From contig NZ_CP046266.1 of assembly GCF_009720625.1 (NCBI RefSeq), positions 2,489,501 to 2,553,500 on the forward strand: 64,000 nucleotides of DNA. The letters are read 5' to 3'. Position numbers and translations under genes: made by a program. Every line of letters begins with the position of its first letter. Within the stretch, counting starts at the first letter, position 1. Shown piece by piece: positions 26,476-35,993 of the stretch. The notes beneath the pieces were generated by a model. That model was not told where the DNA came from, ran no database searches, and was given only the letters and a program-made list of their open reading frames with translations. Origin of the DNA: Metabacillus sediminilitoris (GTDB taxonomy: Bacteria; Bacillota; Bacilli; Bacillales; Bacillaceae).

Positions 26476-26869
26476 AACAAAAAATCTGTCTAACTTTATG
26501 GGTTCACTTCAAATCATAAATGAACCCATATTTTAAATTAACTATGGCCTTTGGTGATATGCGGTGAACCCTATCACAAGTAAAAAAGTTTGTTCAGATA
26601 AACCAAGTAAACTACATTAATAAAATCCAGTATTAATGCCTGCTGCAAAGTATCTGCACACATAAAAAACCTCTATCTTATTGGTAATCAAACGTAACCA
26701 AACTGAAAGCAATTGCCATATTCGAAATTGATTTTATTATATTCCAAATTGAATTACTCTTTTAAATTCATTTCTAATTCCTTCTTGACAACTAGGAATA
26801 ATAAGGATTAAAATGAATTTATCTTATTTTAATAGTTGAGATGAAATTTTAGATTGTTAGAAGTTGTTC
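26476..26869. other. Gene-free region
   Basis: Contains the tail of the IS3 remnant and AT-rich DNA leading to the organosulfur operon. No complete inverted repeat of the IS is recognised. Promoter elements for the next operon probably lie at its right end; TTGACA at 26785-26790 is a candidate -35, far upstream of the tandem leader. Confidence 0.35.
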
Positions 26870-27090
26870 TTCACAATTATTAACGCACTAGAATTTAATT
26901 GCCGACCAAACGAAAGGAGGCTCCTAAACTTGTAAAAAATACAAGTGTTAGGAGCCTTTGTTGTCTAAAAGAAAATAGAAGAAGGTTATAGTATTCTTGT
27001 TCACAATTTATGCTTTACTACAACTGAATTGCCGACCAAACGAATGGAGGCTCCTAGACTTGTAAAAACACAAGTTTTAGGAGCCTTTTA
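26870..27090 (+). promoter_or_regulatory. Tandem duplicated hairpin leader of the organosulfur operon
   Basis: Two units exactly 130 bp apart share TTCACAATT (26870 and 27000), GCCGACCAAACGAA (26901 and 27031) and a stem GGCTCCTA(A/G)ACTTGT with ACAAGT(G/T)TTAGGAGCC (26919-26956 and 27049-27084). A few T follow each stem. The constant strings just before each stem differ less than the connecting DNA, which suggests a functional RNA, perhaps a tandem attenuator. The second stem ends about 45 bp before the ssuB start. No known riboswitch class is matched. Confidence 0.65.
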
Positions 27091-27129
27091 CTATATTAAA
27101 GGAGAAATAAAAGATGAGAGGGTGTTTGT

Positions 27130-27900
27130 ATGTCTTTGTTAAAAGTCCAAAATCTATATAAAACCTTTGATACTACAAAAGGTAAAGTAAATGCTTTGCA
27201 TGATGTCAATTTTCAATGCGAAACGGGTGAATTTATAACCATCATTGGTCCTAGTGGTTGCGGCAAGAGTACATTATTGAAAGCAATAGCAGGACTTGAT
27301 TCTCATTATGACGGTCATATTTATTTAGAAGGAAGCGAGGTGAAAACTCCCTCTATTGACAAAGGTTTTATTTTTCAAGAACCGCGGCTTTTTCCTTGGA
27401 TGACTGTAGAAAAAAATATAGCTGCAGACCTTCCAATCCATAGCGAAGAAATAACAAAAGAAGTAGAGAGATTGATTAAACTGGTTCGCCTTGAAGGTTT
27501 CGAAGCATCGTTTCCTAAGGAACTGTCAGGGGGGATGGCTCAAAGAGTTGCTATTGCAAGAGCATTATTGAGAAACCCAAAGGTATTGTTACTTGATGAA
27601 CCGTTTGGAGCATTAGATGCTTTTACACGTTCGCATATGCAAGAGGTTCTTCTTGATATTTGGCAGGAAAATCGTACGACAATGTTATTTGTTACACATG
27701 ACATTGATGAAGCGATTTATCTTGCAAATAAAGTAATCATTATGAATGCAAAACCGGGATCTATCAATGATATCGTAGCAGTTGACCTGCCATTTCCTAG
27801 GAAAAAATCGACATCATCCTTTCAAGAAATAAGAAACTTAATTTTAAATAAATTTGAAAAGGTGGATGAACTAGAGTTAATAAATAGTGCTGGAATATAG
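27130..27900 (+). CDS. ssuB: Aliphatic sulfonate/organosulfur ABC transporter ATPase (SsuB-type)
   Basis: A 256-residue ABC ATPase of the nitrate/sulfonate/taurine class. Walker [11 protein letters not shown]-loop [14 protein letters not shown], signature [15 protein letters not shown], Walker [18 protein letters not shown]-loop [10 protein letters not shown]. The FQEPRL and LDEPFGALD strings are typical of SsuB/TauB. GAGGG lies 9 bases before the ATG. It energises the permease encoded next. Sulfonates or related organosulfur compounds are imported as sulfur sources. Confidence 0.88.
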   Translation: MSLLKVQNLYKTFDTTKGKVNALHDVNFQCETGEFITIIGPSGCGKSTLLKAIAGLDSHYDGHIYLEGSEVKTPSIDKGFIFQEPRLFPWMTVEKNIAADLPIHSEEITKEVERLIKLVRLEGFEASFPKELSGGMAQRVAIARALLRNPKVLLLDEPFGALDAFTRSHMQEVLLDIWQENRTTMLFVTHDIDEAIYLANKVIIMNAKPGSINDIVAVDLPFPRKKSTSSFQEIRNLILNKFEKVDELELINSAGI

Positions 27901-27912
27901 GAGGGAAATGAA

Positions 27913-28755
27913 TTGAATAAAAAAGAAGATGTCGCGATACCTATTCATTTTAATACAAAGAGATTAGTAGATTTTAGCCAAGGAACAAAATATGAAAAAT
28001 TCATGCGATTCCTTAGAGGAATTAGACTGCCAATTATCATCCTCTTTTGCTGGGAGCTCACTGGATTTCTACAAATGGTACCGGAAACTTTATTGCCAAG
28101 ACCTAGTACTGTATTTCAAAAATTTATTGAACTTTCTGTGAGAGGGGAATTACTGCATCATTTTCTGGTTAGTCTCCGCAGATCGCTTAGCGGCTTTTTC
28201 GTTGGCGGGTTTCTCGCCTTAGTTGCAGGGGTTTTTGTCGGTTTCTTTAGCAAAGTGGAACAGTCAATAGATCCTACAGTGCAAATGTTTCGAACGATAC
28301 CGACTTTGGCTGTCCTCCCTTTATTTATTTTATGGTTTGGCTTTGGTGAGTTTTCAAAAACGCTTCTAATTGCTAAGGCATCTTTCTTTCCTATTTACGT
28401 CAATACATTCTTAGGTATCAGAGGAGTAGATTCTAAGCTATTAGATGTTGCAAAAGTTCTTGAATTTAGTAAATGGAAACAAATAACGAAGCTTATAATT
28501 CCATCAGCAATGCCGAATATTCTGTTGGGAATTCGATTATCTTTAGGTGCATCATGGGTAGCCCTAGTGGGAGCAGAGCTGATGGGGTCAAGTGAAGGAA
28601 TTGGGTACATGATTGTCGATGCAAGAACTTTCTCACAAACTTCTGTTATTTTTGTTGGAATCATTATTTTCGCTCTATTTGGAAAACTCACAGATTCGCT
28701 TATTCGGTATTTTGAAAAAAGATTATTAAAGTGGCGTGAAAATTTTAAAGGATAG
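27913..28755 (+). CDS. ssuC: Aliphatic sulfonate/organosulfur ABC transporter permease (SsuC-type)
   Basis: A 280-residue inner-membrane permease with six spans, of the BPD_transp_1 family. The EAA coupling loop is LDVAKVLEFSKWKQITKLII, and SLGASWVALVGAELMGSSEG IG is characteristic of SsuC/TauC. The start is a TTG at 27913, seven bases after AGGAGGG, since no ATG is suitably placed. About 70 bp separate it from the monooxygenase gene. Confidence 0.87.
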   Translation: MNKKEDVAIPIHFNTKRLVDFSQGTKYEKFMRFLRGIRLPIIILFCWELTGFLQMVPETLLPRPSTVFQKFIELSVRGELLHHFLVSLRRSLSGFFVGGFLALVAGVFVGFFSKVEQSIDPTVQMFRTIPTLAVLPLFILWFGFGEFSKTLLIAKASFFPIYVNTFLGIRGVDSKLLDVAKVLEFSKWKQITKLIIPSAMPNILLGIRLSLGASWVALVGAELMGSSEGIGYMIVDARTFSQTSVIFVGIIIFALFGKLTDSLIRYFEKRLLKWRENFKG

Positions 28756-28826
28756 CTGTAATCGTTGCATAAGTGAACGTGTGCTAATTTAATAAAAAAA
28801 TTTATAAATAAATGGGGGATACCTAA

Positions 28827-30158
28827 ATGAATAACCATGATAGGAAAATGCATCTTAATTTATTTTTAGCCAGTATGGGACATCATGAAGCATCCTGGCG
28901 TTATCCCGATGCTCCAACAGAACATTTATTTAACTTTACGTATTATAAGGAATTAGTCAAAAAAGCTGAACAAGCAAAAATGGATTCCATTTTTTTAGCG
29001 GATCGTACCTCAACATCATCAAAATCAGTTAAATATGGTGCGCTAACTCCTTTTGAGCCAACAACTTTATTATCAGCTTTGGCGGTTGTGACCGAAAAAA
29101 TCGGATTAATCGGAACGGTTTCAACAAGTTTTAATGAACCCTACAATGTTGCTAGAAGATTTTCATCATTGGATTTCTTGAGCAATGGACGTGCAGGCTG
29201 GAATATTATCACTTCAGGCACTGATAGTGAAGCACAAAATTTCAACCTTGATAAGATTCCAGATCATGCCCTTCGATATAAAAGGGCGAAGGAATTTTTA
29301 GATGTGAGCATTAAGCTTTGGGATAGCTGGGAAGATGATGCAGTCATATTAAATAAAGAATCCGGGATTTTTGCAGATAGCCGAAAAGTGCATGAAATCA
29401 ATCATAAAGGGGAGTTTTTTAAAGTTCGCGGACCTTTAAACATATCTAGTTCACCTCAAAAAAGGCCTGTTCTTGTTCAAGCAGGAACCTCAGAGAATGG
29501 GAAGGAATTTGCAGCAACATACGCTGAAGCGATTTTTACGGCCCAGCAAACGTTTGCAGATGCTAAAGCATTCTACAACAAAGTAAAAGAGAGAGTAAAG
29601 AAAAATGGAAGGAATCCTGATCAAGTCAAAATATTACCTGGTATTTGTCCGATTATCGGAGAAACCAAAGAGGAAGTAATTGAAACAGAATCTAAATTAC
29701 AGGAATTAATGAATTTTGATCATAGCCTGATGCAATTATCTAATCGGATTGGAACAGATTTAACCTCTGCTAAATTGGATGAGCCATTACCAGAGCTACC
29801 TGTTATTGAAGAAATTCAAGGTCATAAAAGTCGCACCGAATTAATCATTGAATTGGCGCAAAGAGAAAATCTTACACTCAAGCAACTGTTAATCCGACTT
29901 GCGGGAGGAAGAGGTCATTACACGATTGTTGGCACCCCGCAAAAAATTGCAGATGAACTAGAGTACTGGTTTCTAAATGGAGCTGCTGATGGGTTTAATA
30001 TTATGCCTCAAATAATGAATCCTGACTTTGATCTATTTATTCGTCTAGTTATACCAGAATTACAGAAAAGAGGTTTGTTTAGAACAGAATATACTGGAAA
30101 TACATTGAGGGAACATTACGGTCTTGCTATACCAGACAATCAGTTTATGTCTATTTAA
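28827..30158 (+). CDS. FMN-dependent monooxygenase, NtaA/SnaA/DszA (YxeK) family
   Basis: A 443-residue luciferase-like flavin monooxygenase. MHLNLFLASMGHHEASWR, DSIFLADRTS, LSALAVVTEKIGLIGTVSTS, RAGWNIITS and RPVLVQAGTSENGKEFAA are marks of the NtaA/SnaA/DszA/YxeK group, which uses FMNH2 supplied by a separate reductase and O2 to oxidise carbon-nitrogen or carbon-sulfur compounds. In this operon it replaces the classical SsuD, so the substrate may be a sulfone, thioether adduct or similar rather than a plain alkanesulfonate. No flavin reductase gene lies in the operon. GGGG- and A-rich leader precede the ATG. Confidence 0.87.
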   Translation: MNNHDRKMHLNLFLASMGHHEASWRYPDAPTEHLFNFTYYKELVKKAEQAKMDSIFLADRTSTSSKSVKYGALTPFEPTTLLSALAVVTEKIGLIGTVSTSFNEPYNVARRFSSLDFLSNGRAGWNIITSGTDSEAQNFNLDKIPDHALRYKRAKEFLDVSIKLWDSWEDDAVILNKESGIFADSRKVHEINHKGEFFKVRGPLNISSSPQKRPVLVQAGTSENGKEFAATYAEAIFTAQQTFADAKAFYNKVKERVKKNGRNPDQVKILPGICPIIGETKEEVIETESKLQELMNFDHSLMQLSNRIGTDLTSAKLDEPLPELPVIEEIQGHKSRTELIIELAQRENLTLKQLLIRLAGGRGHYTIVGTPQKIADELEYWFLNGAADGFNIMPQIMNPDFDLFIRLVIPELQKRGLFRTEYTGNTLREHYGLAIPDNQFMSI

Positions 30159-30187
30159 CTTTAAAATAAAGCGAGGTTGGATGAAAA

Positions 30188-31198
30188 ATGAAAACAATCC
30201 ATAAAAATTGGAAGAACAAGGTTTTTCTTATCTTTTTACTAGCCGTTTTATCTATATTAAGTGCATGCGGTGCTGGCCAGGTAACGAGCAGTGGAGGAGA
30301 GTCACAAGAAAAAACCATCATTAACATAGGCGTTCAAGGAAAAGTAGGTGTACTGAATTATGCAAGAAACGAAAAAATCTTTGAGAAAGCATTTGAGAAT
30401 GAAATTGTTGAAATAAAATGGGCTGAATTTACAAGTGGACCACCGCATTTTGAAGCCATTGCATCAGGAAGGCTTGATTTTGGTGCTACTGGGGGAACGC
30501 CACTAATTGCTGGCCAAGCTGGAGGTATCGACTTCCGTGCTATTGGGGTAACGAGTGATGGGAGAAAAAATTACGCAATTTTAGCGAGAAAAGATGCAAC
30601 ATTTAAAAGTATAGAAGATATAAAGGGTAAAAAGGTCGCTGTCGCACCGGGAAGTGGTTCTTCCAATTTCTTATTCGCTGCACTTGATAAAAACGGGCTT
30701 TCAGCTAAAGACATTGAAATTGTACCGTTACAGCCAGATGAAGCGCGTGCAGCCTTTGAGAATGGATCTGTTGATGTATGGGCGATATGGGAACCTTACT
30801 TGACAACAGCGATTCATCAATTAGGAGCAGTACCTATTCTTACTTCAGAAGATATCAATTTATTATCACCTGGATTCCTCATTTCCAGAACAGGATTTAC
30901 AGAGGAGCATCCAGAATATACGGAACTATTTTTAAAGGCATATGAGGATGCGCGTAAAGAATATGATGAAAATATTGAAACGATATCAAAAGAATTGGCA
31001 GAAGTACAAGGTGTAGATGAGAAAATTATTCTCGAAGTAAATGAAAAAACAGAATCAATTCTCTCACCTACAACTGATGAATTTGCCAAAGCACAGCAAG
31101 AGCAGGCAGATTTTTTATATGAAGAAGGAGTTATAGACAAAAAAATCGACATTTCTAAAGTTATTGATAATACATTCGTTGACAATGCTTTAAAATAA
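30188..31198 (+). CDS. ssuA: Organosulfur ABC transporter substrate-binding lipoprotein (SsuA-type)
   Basis: A 336-residue lipoprotein: signal sequence LIFLLAVLSILSACG with lipobox LSAC, then an NMT1/SsuA-like binding domain (SGPPHFEAIASGRLDFGATG near residue 80, KKVAVAPGSGSSNFLF, ALDKNGLSAKDIEIVPLQPD EA, and VWAIWEPY). It captures the organosulfur substrate for SsuBC. It is last in the operon, after the monooxygenase, unlike the usual ssuA-first order. GCGAGGTTGG lies upstream of the ATG. Confidence 0.88.
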   Translation: MKTIHKNWKNKVFLIFLLAVLSILSACGAGQVTSSGGESQEKTIINIGVQGKVGVLNYARNEKIFEKAFENEIVEIKWAEFTSGPPHFEAIASGRLDFGATGGTPLIAGQAGGIDFRAIGVTSDGRKNYAILARKDATFKSIEDIKGKKVAVAPGSGSSNFLFAALDKNGLSAKDIEIVPLQPDEARAAFENGSVDVWAIWEPYLTTAIHQLGAVPILTSEDINLLSPGFLISRTGFTEEHPEYTELFLKAYEDARKEYDENIETISKELAEVQGVDEKIILEVNEKTESILSPTTDEFAKAQQEQADFLYEEGVIDKKIDISKVIDNTFVDNALK

Positions 31199-31332
31199 AA
31201 AGGAAATAGTTAAAACCGCTTAAAAGAATAATACACACATATCGTTTATATTTCATATCCATATTTCAACTACCACTTTCGTTGAACCATGTACTCAAAA
31301 GTCATATTGGTGCTACATAGTTAAGCGGTAGT

Positions 31333-31728
31333 TTAAGAATATGCAATATACTTGGAATTAAATATCCCATTGTTTAAGCAGCCATGAACTGGATCACGGA
31401 TGAACAGGGGAGCTGCCGTATCAAATGCAGGAGGATCTGTTTTTACTTTTCTTAAACTTGATCCTCTTGCCTTATATGAAATCAATATATATCCTCGTTC
31501 TTCCAAGTATTGAACGACTGGAGTTTGATAATGCCCAGTGGCTTCTAATATTACTGAAGGTTTCTTCCCAGAAACTTGCATTTCATCCTCAAGAAACGAT
31601 ACAAGTGAACTAAGTCCCTCAAGAGTATGACCTACTTTAAAGCTCTTACGATATGGCTTACCTTTATCTAGAAATGCTTGAACTTGACTTTTTTCTTTAG
31701 ATATATCCAGACCTACGACTGGATTCAT
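31333..31728 (-). pseudogene. Truncated IS110-family transposase
   Basis: The start MNPVVGLDISKEKSQVQAFL matches the N-terminus of the transposase at 52042-53277, including the RuvC-like GLDIS aspartate and LEATGHYQTPVVQYLEERGY. Seven residues (the IIVNPLV region) are missing, and after LRKVKTD the sequence departs into unrelated codons. The DEDD catalytic set is incomplete, so the product cannot be active. Confidence 0.85.
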
Positions 31729-31930
31729 TCTAAATCTCCTCCTAATCTAGTAATTTGTCAGTAACCCCTAATTCCTCCATGAGTGTCACACCTTCACTTG
31801 TTATACGAGATCTACGTCCCAACCAGCCTCAATCATGTTTCTACAAGTAGGGGGCGAACGGTATAATTGACGGGGTCAAGCCCCACGTGCAGGTACGTTC
31901 TACCTAGGCTACTGTTATAATAAACCATAT
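31729..31930 (-). ncRNA. Candidate bridge-RNA region retained in truncated IS110 group 2 copy
   Basis: This non-coding block is conserved with those before the transposase at 52042 and in the remnant at 63630-63835 (for example GAGGCTGGTTGGGAC and CCCCCTACTTGTAGAAAC on the minus strand), while short internal stretches differ. It is retained although the transposase is truncated. Confidence 0.55.
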
Positions 31931-32037
31931 AAAAAATGGTCAACAGAAATATCTGGCTGACCATATAATACGAGCGGGCAGCATTTGTGGAATAACGAAG
32001 CAGTAATTTTGTTTATTTAATGATTAATGAAAAAAGT

Positions 32038-32079
32038 AAAAAGACATCACACTAAATCGCAATGATGTCTTTTTTTTTT
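32038..32079. terminator. Terminator
   Basis: AAAAAGACATCA (32038-32049) pairs with TGATGTCTTTTT (32063-32074), then more T. It can act on either strand; on the minus strand it lies just after the arginase-family remnant. Confidence 0.75.
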
Positions 32080-32104
32080 ATAAAAAGGAAAATTTCCTTT
32101 CTTT

Positions 32105-32445
32105 TTAGAAAATCCAGTTAAAAGGAGGTTTGTCATCTTTATTGAAATCTCCTATTAATGGAAGTGGCTGCAACATATTTTGTAAGGCATAAGCATCCCA
32201 TGGAAAATGTTCTGTAATACCTAATCCTACAACATCATGTGCTTTTGCTAAATCTTGAAGGACCCGTATTATCGTTTCGATGCTAGAGCCCTTTGGGACT
32301 TTCCCAACCATTTTATCGTAAGTATCAGGATTAGCTATTAAAAGAGAACGAAATCCCTTAAGTCCAGTACATCTAAATCAAAATGAACGATAACCTTAAA
32401 AGGAATACGTGAATCCAGCCACTGAAATTTCCTACCATACCACTT
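32105..32445 (-). pseudogene. Arginase-family (ureohydrolase-like) remnant
   Basis: The minus strand reads IPFKVIVHFDLDVLDLRDF (manganese-binding HxDxDxxD-type motif region), then after a frameshift near 32340 SLLIANPDTYDKMVGKVPKG and VVGLGITEHFPWDAYALQNM, which ends the arginase/agmatinase fold. The N-terminal half and the metal motif DAHxD are missing. It is a decayed gene. Confidence 0.7.
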
Positions 32446-32551
32446 TACTCCAAAAGAGGACGGCTTAATCAGAGGCTGTCTTTTTATGCAAATACAAGGT
32501 GACCGCAGCAAAACATTGAATAATAGACCGAAATGTTAAAAGAGAAATAAC

Positions 32552-32619
32552 ATTGACAAATTATGTTATGGATTTTACTATTTAAATTGTTAACCTTTTA
32601 TTAGTTTAGGTTAACAATT
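32552..32619 (+). promoter_or_regulatory. bio promoter and BirA operator
   Basis: TTGACA (32552-32557), 17-bp spacer, TACTAT (32575-32580). Five bases later an 11-bp perfect inverted repeat AATTGTTAACC (32585-32595) and GGTTAACAATT (32609-32619) with a 13-bp spacer is the typical BirA (BioR-type biotin repressor) operator of Bacillus bio operons. BirA with biotinyl-AMP would bind over the transcription start. Confidence 0.93.
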
Positions 32620-32709
32620 AAAACGTGAGAGTGCAAATTATACATGAGAACAAATGAAATGAAGTTTTGAGAATGCAATAAGATTCCGAGAGAAGGAGGT
32701 TACCCGAGT

Positions 32710-33504
32710 TTGATCGAGGAAAATCTTTTTAGTGTTAGAATGAGAGCTTCCAAGAATGGAGCACATGAAGATGGTGGAAAGCATATTTCTGGCGGTGAAC
32801 AAATTTCAACTTATAGTCATTTGAAAGATGCCGTAAATGTCCTGTTAGACAAAGCGTTAACTCATTCAAGAGGAAATCCTGATTTTATGCAGATTCAGAT
32901 TGAATTAATTGATAAACCGATTACGAAATGCAAGCCATTACAAGTTGGAACCATTGAAGTGGAATCGGTAGAGGAAGGGCAATTAATAGCTAGGAATCTT
33001 TTAGAACAAGCAGGGGTTCCGATCGTGTGCATCGAGAAAGCCTACCAGCAAATGAAAGAATGTTCCGGTCTTAGAGGGGCGATTTTGTTTGATATTCACT
33101 CAGGTAAACGCGTGGATGATCGCAGCGATAAAGGAGTTCGGGTTTCCAGGATGGACTGGTTAACCACGAATTATGAAAAATGGGCTACCTACAACAATAT
33201 GCTTGTAAGTCAACGGGTGAAGGAGGCTCTTGTTCTTGCAACAAAGGTTAATAGGCACCCTGCAACTGTGGCAGAATTATGCTGGTCAGATGATCCTGAA
33301 TATATAACAGGTTATGTTGCAAGTAAAGAGTTAGGCTATCAGCGGATTACGAAGCTTAAAACATATGGTGATGAACATGGATGTCGAATCTTCTTTGTAA
33401 ATGGCGCGAGTGATCTTGATTCATACATAAACTACTTAGAAAATGAGCCACTATTCGTTCAATGGGAGGAAGGAAATGACGCACGAGTTAATAGAAAAAA
33501 GTAA
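32710..33504 (+). CDS. bioW: 6-carboxyhexanoate-CoA ligase (pimeloyl-CoA synthetase) BioW
   Basis: A 264-residue enzyme that activates pimelate with ATP and CoA to pimeloyl-CoA, the acyl donor for Bio[25 protein letters not shown] at the start, [29 protein letters not shown] and [16 protein letters not shown] near the end are typical. The start is a TTG at 32710, about 11 bases after GGAGG. First gene of the operon; bioA begins inside its 3' end. Confidence 0.94.
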   Translation: MIEENLFSVRMRASKNGAHEDGGKHISGGEQISTYSHLKDAVNVLLDKALTHSRGNPDFMQIQIELIDKPITKCKPLQVGTIEVESVEEGQLIARNLLEQAGVPIVCIEKAYQQMKECSGLRGAILFDIHSGKRVDDRSDKGVRVSRMDWLTTNYEKWATYNNMLVSQRVKEALVLATKVNRHPATVAELCWSDDPEYITGYVASKELGYQRITKLKTYGDEHGCRIFFVNGASDLDSYINYLENEPLFVQWEEGNDARVNRKK

Positions 33505-34834
33505 AAAGTATCTTTGGTTGCCATTCACACAAATGAAGGATTATGACGAAAATCCTTTGATCATCGAAAGTGGCAATGGCATAAAAGTGAAAGACATAAA
33601 TGGTAAGGAATATTATGATGGATTTTCTGCCCTTTGGCTTAATGTCCACGGGCATAGAAAAAAGGAATTGGATGAAGCGATTAAGAAGCAACTAGATCTC
33701 ATTGCCCATTCGACCTTGTTAGGGATGACAAATGTTCCAGCAACAGAGCTTGCTGAAAAACTAATCGAACTAAGTCCCGAAAAGCTATCGCGTGTTTTTT
33801 ATTCAGATAGTGGTGCAGAAGCGATGGAAATAGCTCTGAAAATGGCGTTTCAATATTGGAAAAATATCGATAAACCAGAGAAGCAAAAATTTATTGCCAT
33901 GCAAAATGGCTATCATGGTGATACGATTGGCGCCGTAAGTGTTGGTTCGATTGATCTTTATCATCAAGTGTACGGACCGTTAATGTTTGAGGGCTTTAAA
34001 GTACCGATACCGGATGTCTACCACTCTAATAGCGGCGACCCCGTACAGTGCCGGGATGAATGCTTGCATATACTTGAACAGCTGCTGATGGAACATCACC
34101 ATCAGATCGCGGCACTGACGATCGAATCAATGATACAGGGGGCAGGTGGCATGATTGTCATGCCAGAGGGATTTTTGTCAGGAGTACGGGCACTTTGTAC
34201 AAAATATGATGTATTAATGATTGTGGATGAAGTAGCAACCGGCTTTGGCCGTACAGGGAAAATGTTTGCTTGTGAACACGAAGATGTTCAGCCTGATTTA
34301 ATGGCTGTTGGAAAAGGGATTACCGGAGGCTATTTGCCGATTGCGGCTACCTTAACAACAGAGGCGATTTACACAGCATTTTATGATGATTATCAAAAAC
34401 GAAAAACGTTATTTCATGGACATTCTTATACAGGAAACCAGCTTGGATGTGCTGTTGCGCTTGAAAATTTACGTTTATTTGAAGCGGAAAACATTGTAGA
34501 AGAGGTAGCTAAAAAGTCAGAGTATCTTCAATTACTCCTCGGGGAGCTTCAATCGCTTCCGGCTGTAGGCGATATCAGACAGATTGGTTTTATGTGTGGA
34601 GTTGAGCTCGTTTCCTCAAAAGAAACAAAGGAGCCTTATCCTGCAGAAAAACGGATTGGCTATCACGTTACGTTGAAAATGAGAGATCTCGGTATGTTAA
34701 CAAGACCACTGGGTGATGTGATTGTCTTTATGCCGCCACATGCCAGCACAATGGAAGAGCTGTATGCAATGGTTGCGATTATGAAGGAAGCGATTATCGA
34801 GGTCACGAGCGGAGTAACAAATGTCAGAGCTTGA
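33476..34834 (+). CDS. bioA: Adenosylmethionine/lysine-8-amino-7-oxononanoate aminotransferase BioA
   Basis: A 452-residue PLP aminotransferase (class III) converting KAPA to DAPA. In Bacillus BioA the amino donor is reported to be lysine (BioK activity). [20 protein letters not shown] at the start, [32 protein letters not shown] and the PLP lysine in [15 protein letters not shown] are visible. ATG 33476 follows GGGAGGAAGG, overlapping bioW by 29 bases; this start is preferred to an upstream in-frame ATG at 33443. Confidence 0.93.
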   Translation: MTHELIEKSKKYLWLPFTQMKDYDENPLIIESGNGIKVKDINGKEYYDGFSALWLNVHGHRKKELDEAIKKQLDLIAHSTLLGMTNVPATELAEKLIELSPEKLSRVFYSDSGAEAMEIALKMAFQYWKNIDKPEKQKFIAMQNGYHGDTIGAVSVGSIDLYHQVYGPLMFEGFKVPIPDVYHSNSGDPVQCRDECLHILEQLLMEHHHQIAALTIESMIQGAGGMIVMPEGFLSGVRALCTKYDVLMIVDEVATGFGRTGKMFACEHEDVQPDLMAVGKGITGGYLPIAATLTTEAIYTAFYDDYQKRKTLFHGHSYTGNQLGCAVALENLRLFEAENIVEEVAKKSEYLQLLLGELQSLPAVGDIRQIGFMCGVELVSSKETKEPYPAEKRIGYHVTLKMRDLGMLTRPLGDVIVFMPPHASTMEELYAMVAIMKEAIIEVTSGVTNVRA

Positions 34835-35993
34835 TGAATGGTTACATCAACATCTAATCAAGACAAAAGAGGCTGGCTTGTATCGCAAACTGCGAACGAT
34901 GAATACGGCACCTCGTCCTAATATGTTGATCGATGGCAAAGGACAGCTTGTCTTTTCATCTAATAATTATCTAGGGTTGGCGAACGATCAACGTTTGGTA
35001 ACTGCCGCTGAAACGATCCTCCATGAATTTGGATTAGGAAGCAGCGGCTCGAGATTAACGACTGGTAATACTGATTGGCATCACAAGCTTGAGGAGAAAA
35101 TCGCCTGTTTTAAGCAAACGGAGGGAGCTCTTCTTTTTTCAAGCGGCTATTTAGCAAATGTCGGTGTGTTATCAACATTGCCTGAAAAAGATGATGTCAT
35201 TTTAAGTGATCGATTAAACCACGCGAGTATTATCGATGGATGCCGACTATCAAAAGCGAAGACAGTTGTTTATAACCATATTGATATGGATGATCTTGAA
35301 AAGAAATTGACCGAAACAGCCTCATATAAAAGGCGTTTTATCGTATCAGATGGCGTTTTTAGTATGGATGGGACGATTGCTCCTCTTGATCAGATAATCT
35401 CACTTGCCAAACGATATCACTCCTACACGATTGTGGATGATGCTCACGCAACAGGTGTTTTGGGGAAGAATGGACGGGGTACAAGTGACTATTTCGGTGT
35501 TCGTCCTGATGTAGTAATTGGAACGCTTAGTAAAGCAATTGGTACAGAAGGCGGTTTTGTTGCTGGCTCGCACGTTTTAATTAATTATTTGCTAAACCAT
35601 GCGCGAACGTTTATTTTTCAAACCGCTATGCCGCCAGCAATTTGTGCTGCTTCCTATGTTGCATTGGAAGTCATCGAAGAAAGTCATGAAAAGCGCCAGC
35701 AGTTATTTTCTAATGTGAAAAAAATAAAAACAAGTTTAGTAGAAATGGGTTATCTCGTAAAGGGTGATATTACCCCGATTATTCCAGTGATCATCGGAGA
35801 TCCGAATGAGGCAGTCCTTTTTGCAGAAAAGCTGCAGGAAAAGGGGATCTATGCACCTGCAATCAGACCGCCAACTGTACCGGAGGGTGAAAGTCGTATC
35901 CGGCTGACTGTCACCTCTGATCATTCTACAAAAGATATCGATTATTTGTTAGAGTGTTTTCAATTCATCGGAAAAGAGCTGAACATCAAATGA
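34821..35993 (+). CDS. bioF: 8-amino-7-oxononanoate synthase BioF
   Basis: A 390-residue PLP enzyme joining pimeloyl-CoA (or pimeloyl-ACP) and L-alanine to [47 protein letters not shown] and the PLP lysine in [14 protein letters not shown] are class II oxoamine synthase hallmarks. It overlaps bioA by 14 bases. Confidence 0.94.
   Translation: MSELDEWLHQHLIKTKEAGLYRKLRTMNTAPRPNMLIDGKGQLVFSSNNYLGLANDQRLVTAAETILHEFGLGSSGSRLTTGNTDWHHKLEEKIACFKQTEGALLFSSGYLANVGVLSTLPEKDDVILSDRLNHASIIDGCRLSKAKTVVYNHIDMDDLEKKLTETASYKRRFIVSDGVFSMDGTIAPLDQIISLAKRYHSYTIVDDAHATGVLGKNGRGTSDYFGVRPDVVIGTLSKAIGTEGGFVAGSHVLINYLLNHARTFIFQTAMPPAICAASYVALEVIEESHEKRQQLFSNVKKIKTSLVEMGYLVKGDITPIIPVIIGDPNEAVLFAEKLQEKGIYAPAIRPPTVPEGESRIRLTVTSDHSTKDIDYLLECFQFIGKELNIK

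Larger units (their letters stand above)
31333..31935 (-). mobile_element. IS110-family element, group 2, truncated copy
   Basis: From the hairpin ATGGTCA...TGACCAT (31936-31964) leftward this matches the intact element at 51842-53411: first about 200 bp of conserved upstream non-coding DNA, then the first part of the transposase gene. Similarity ends inside the gene, so the 3' two thirds and right end are lost. Confidence 0.8.

Noticed and set aside
26870..27090. Two repeats considered as a start of a CRISPR array
   Set aside because: Only two units, 130 bp apart, with an internal terminator-like stem and no cas genes.
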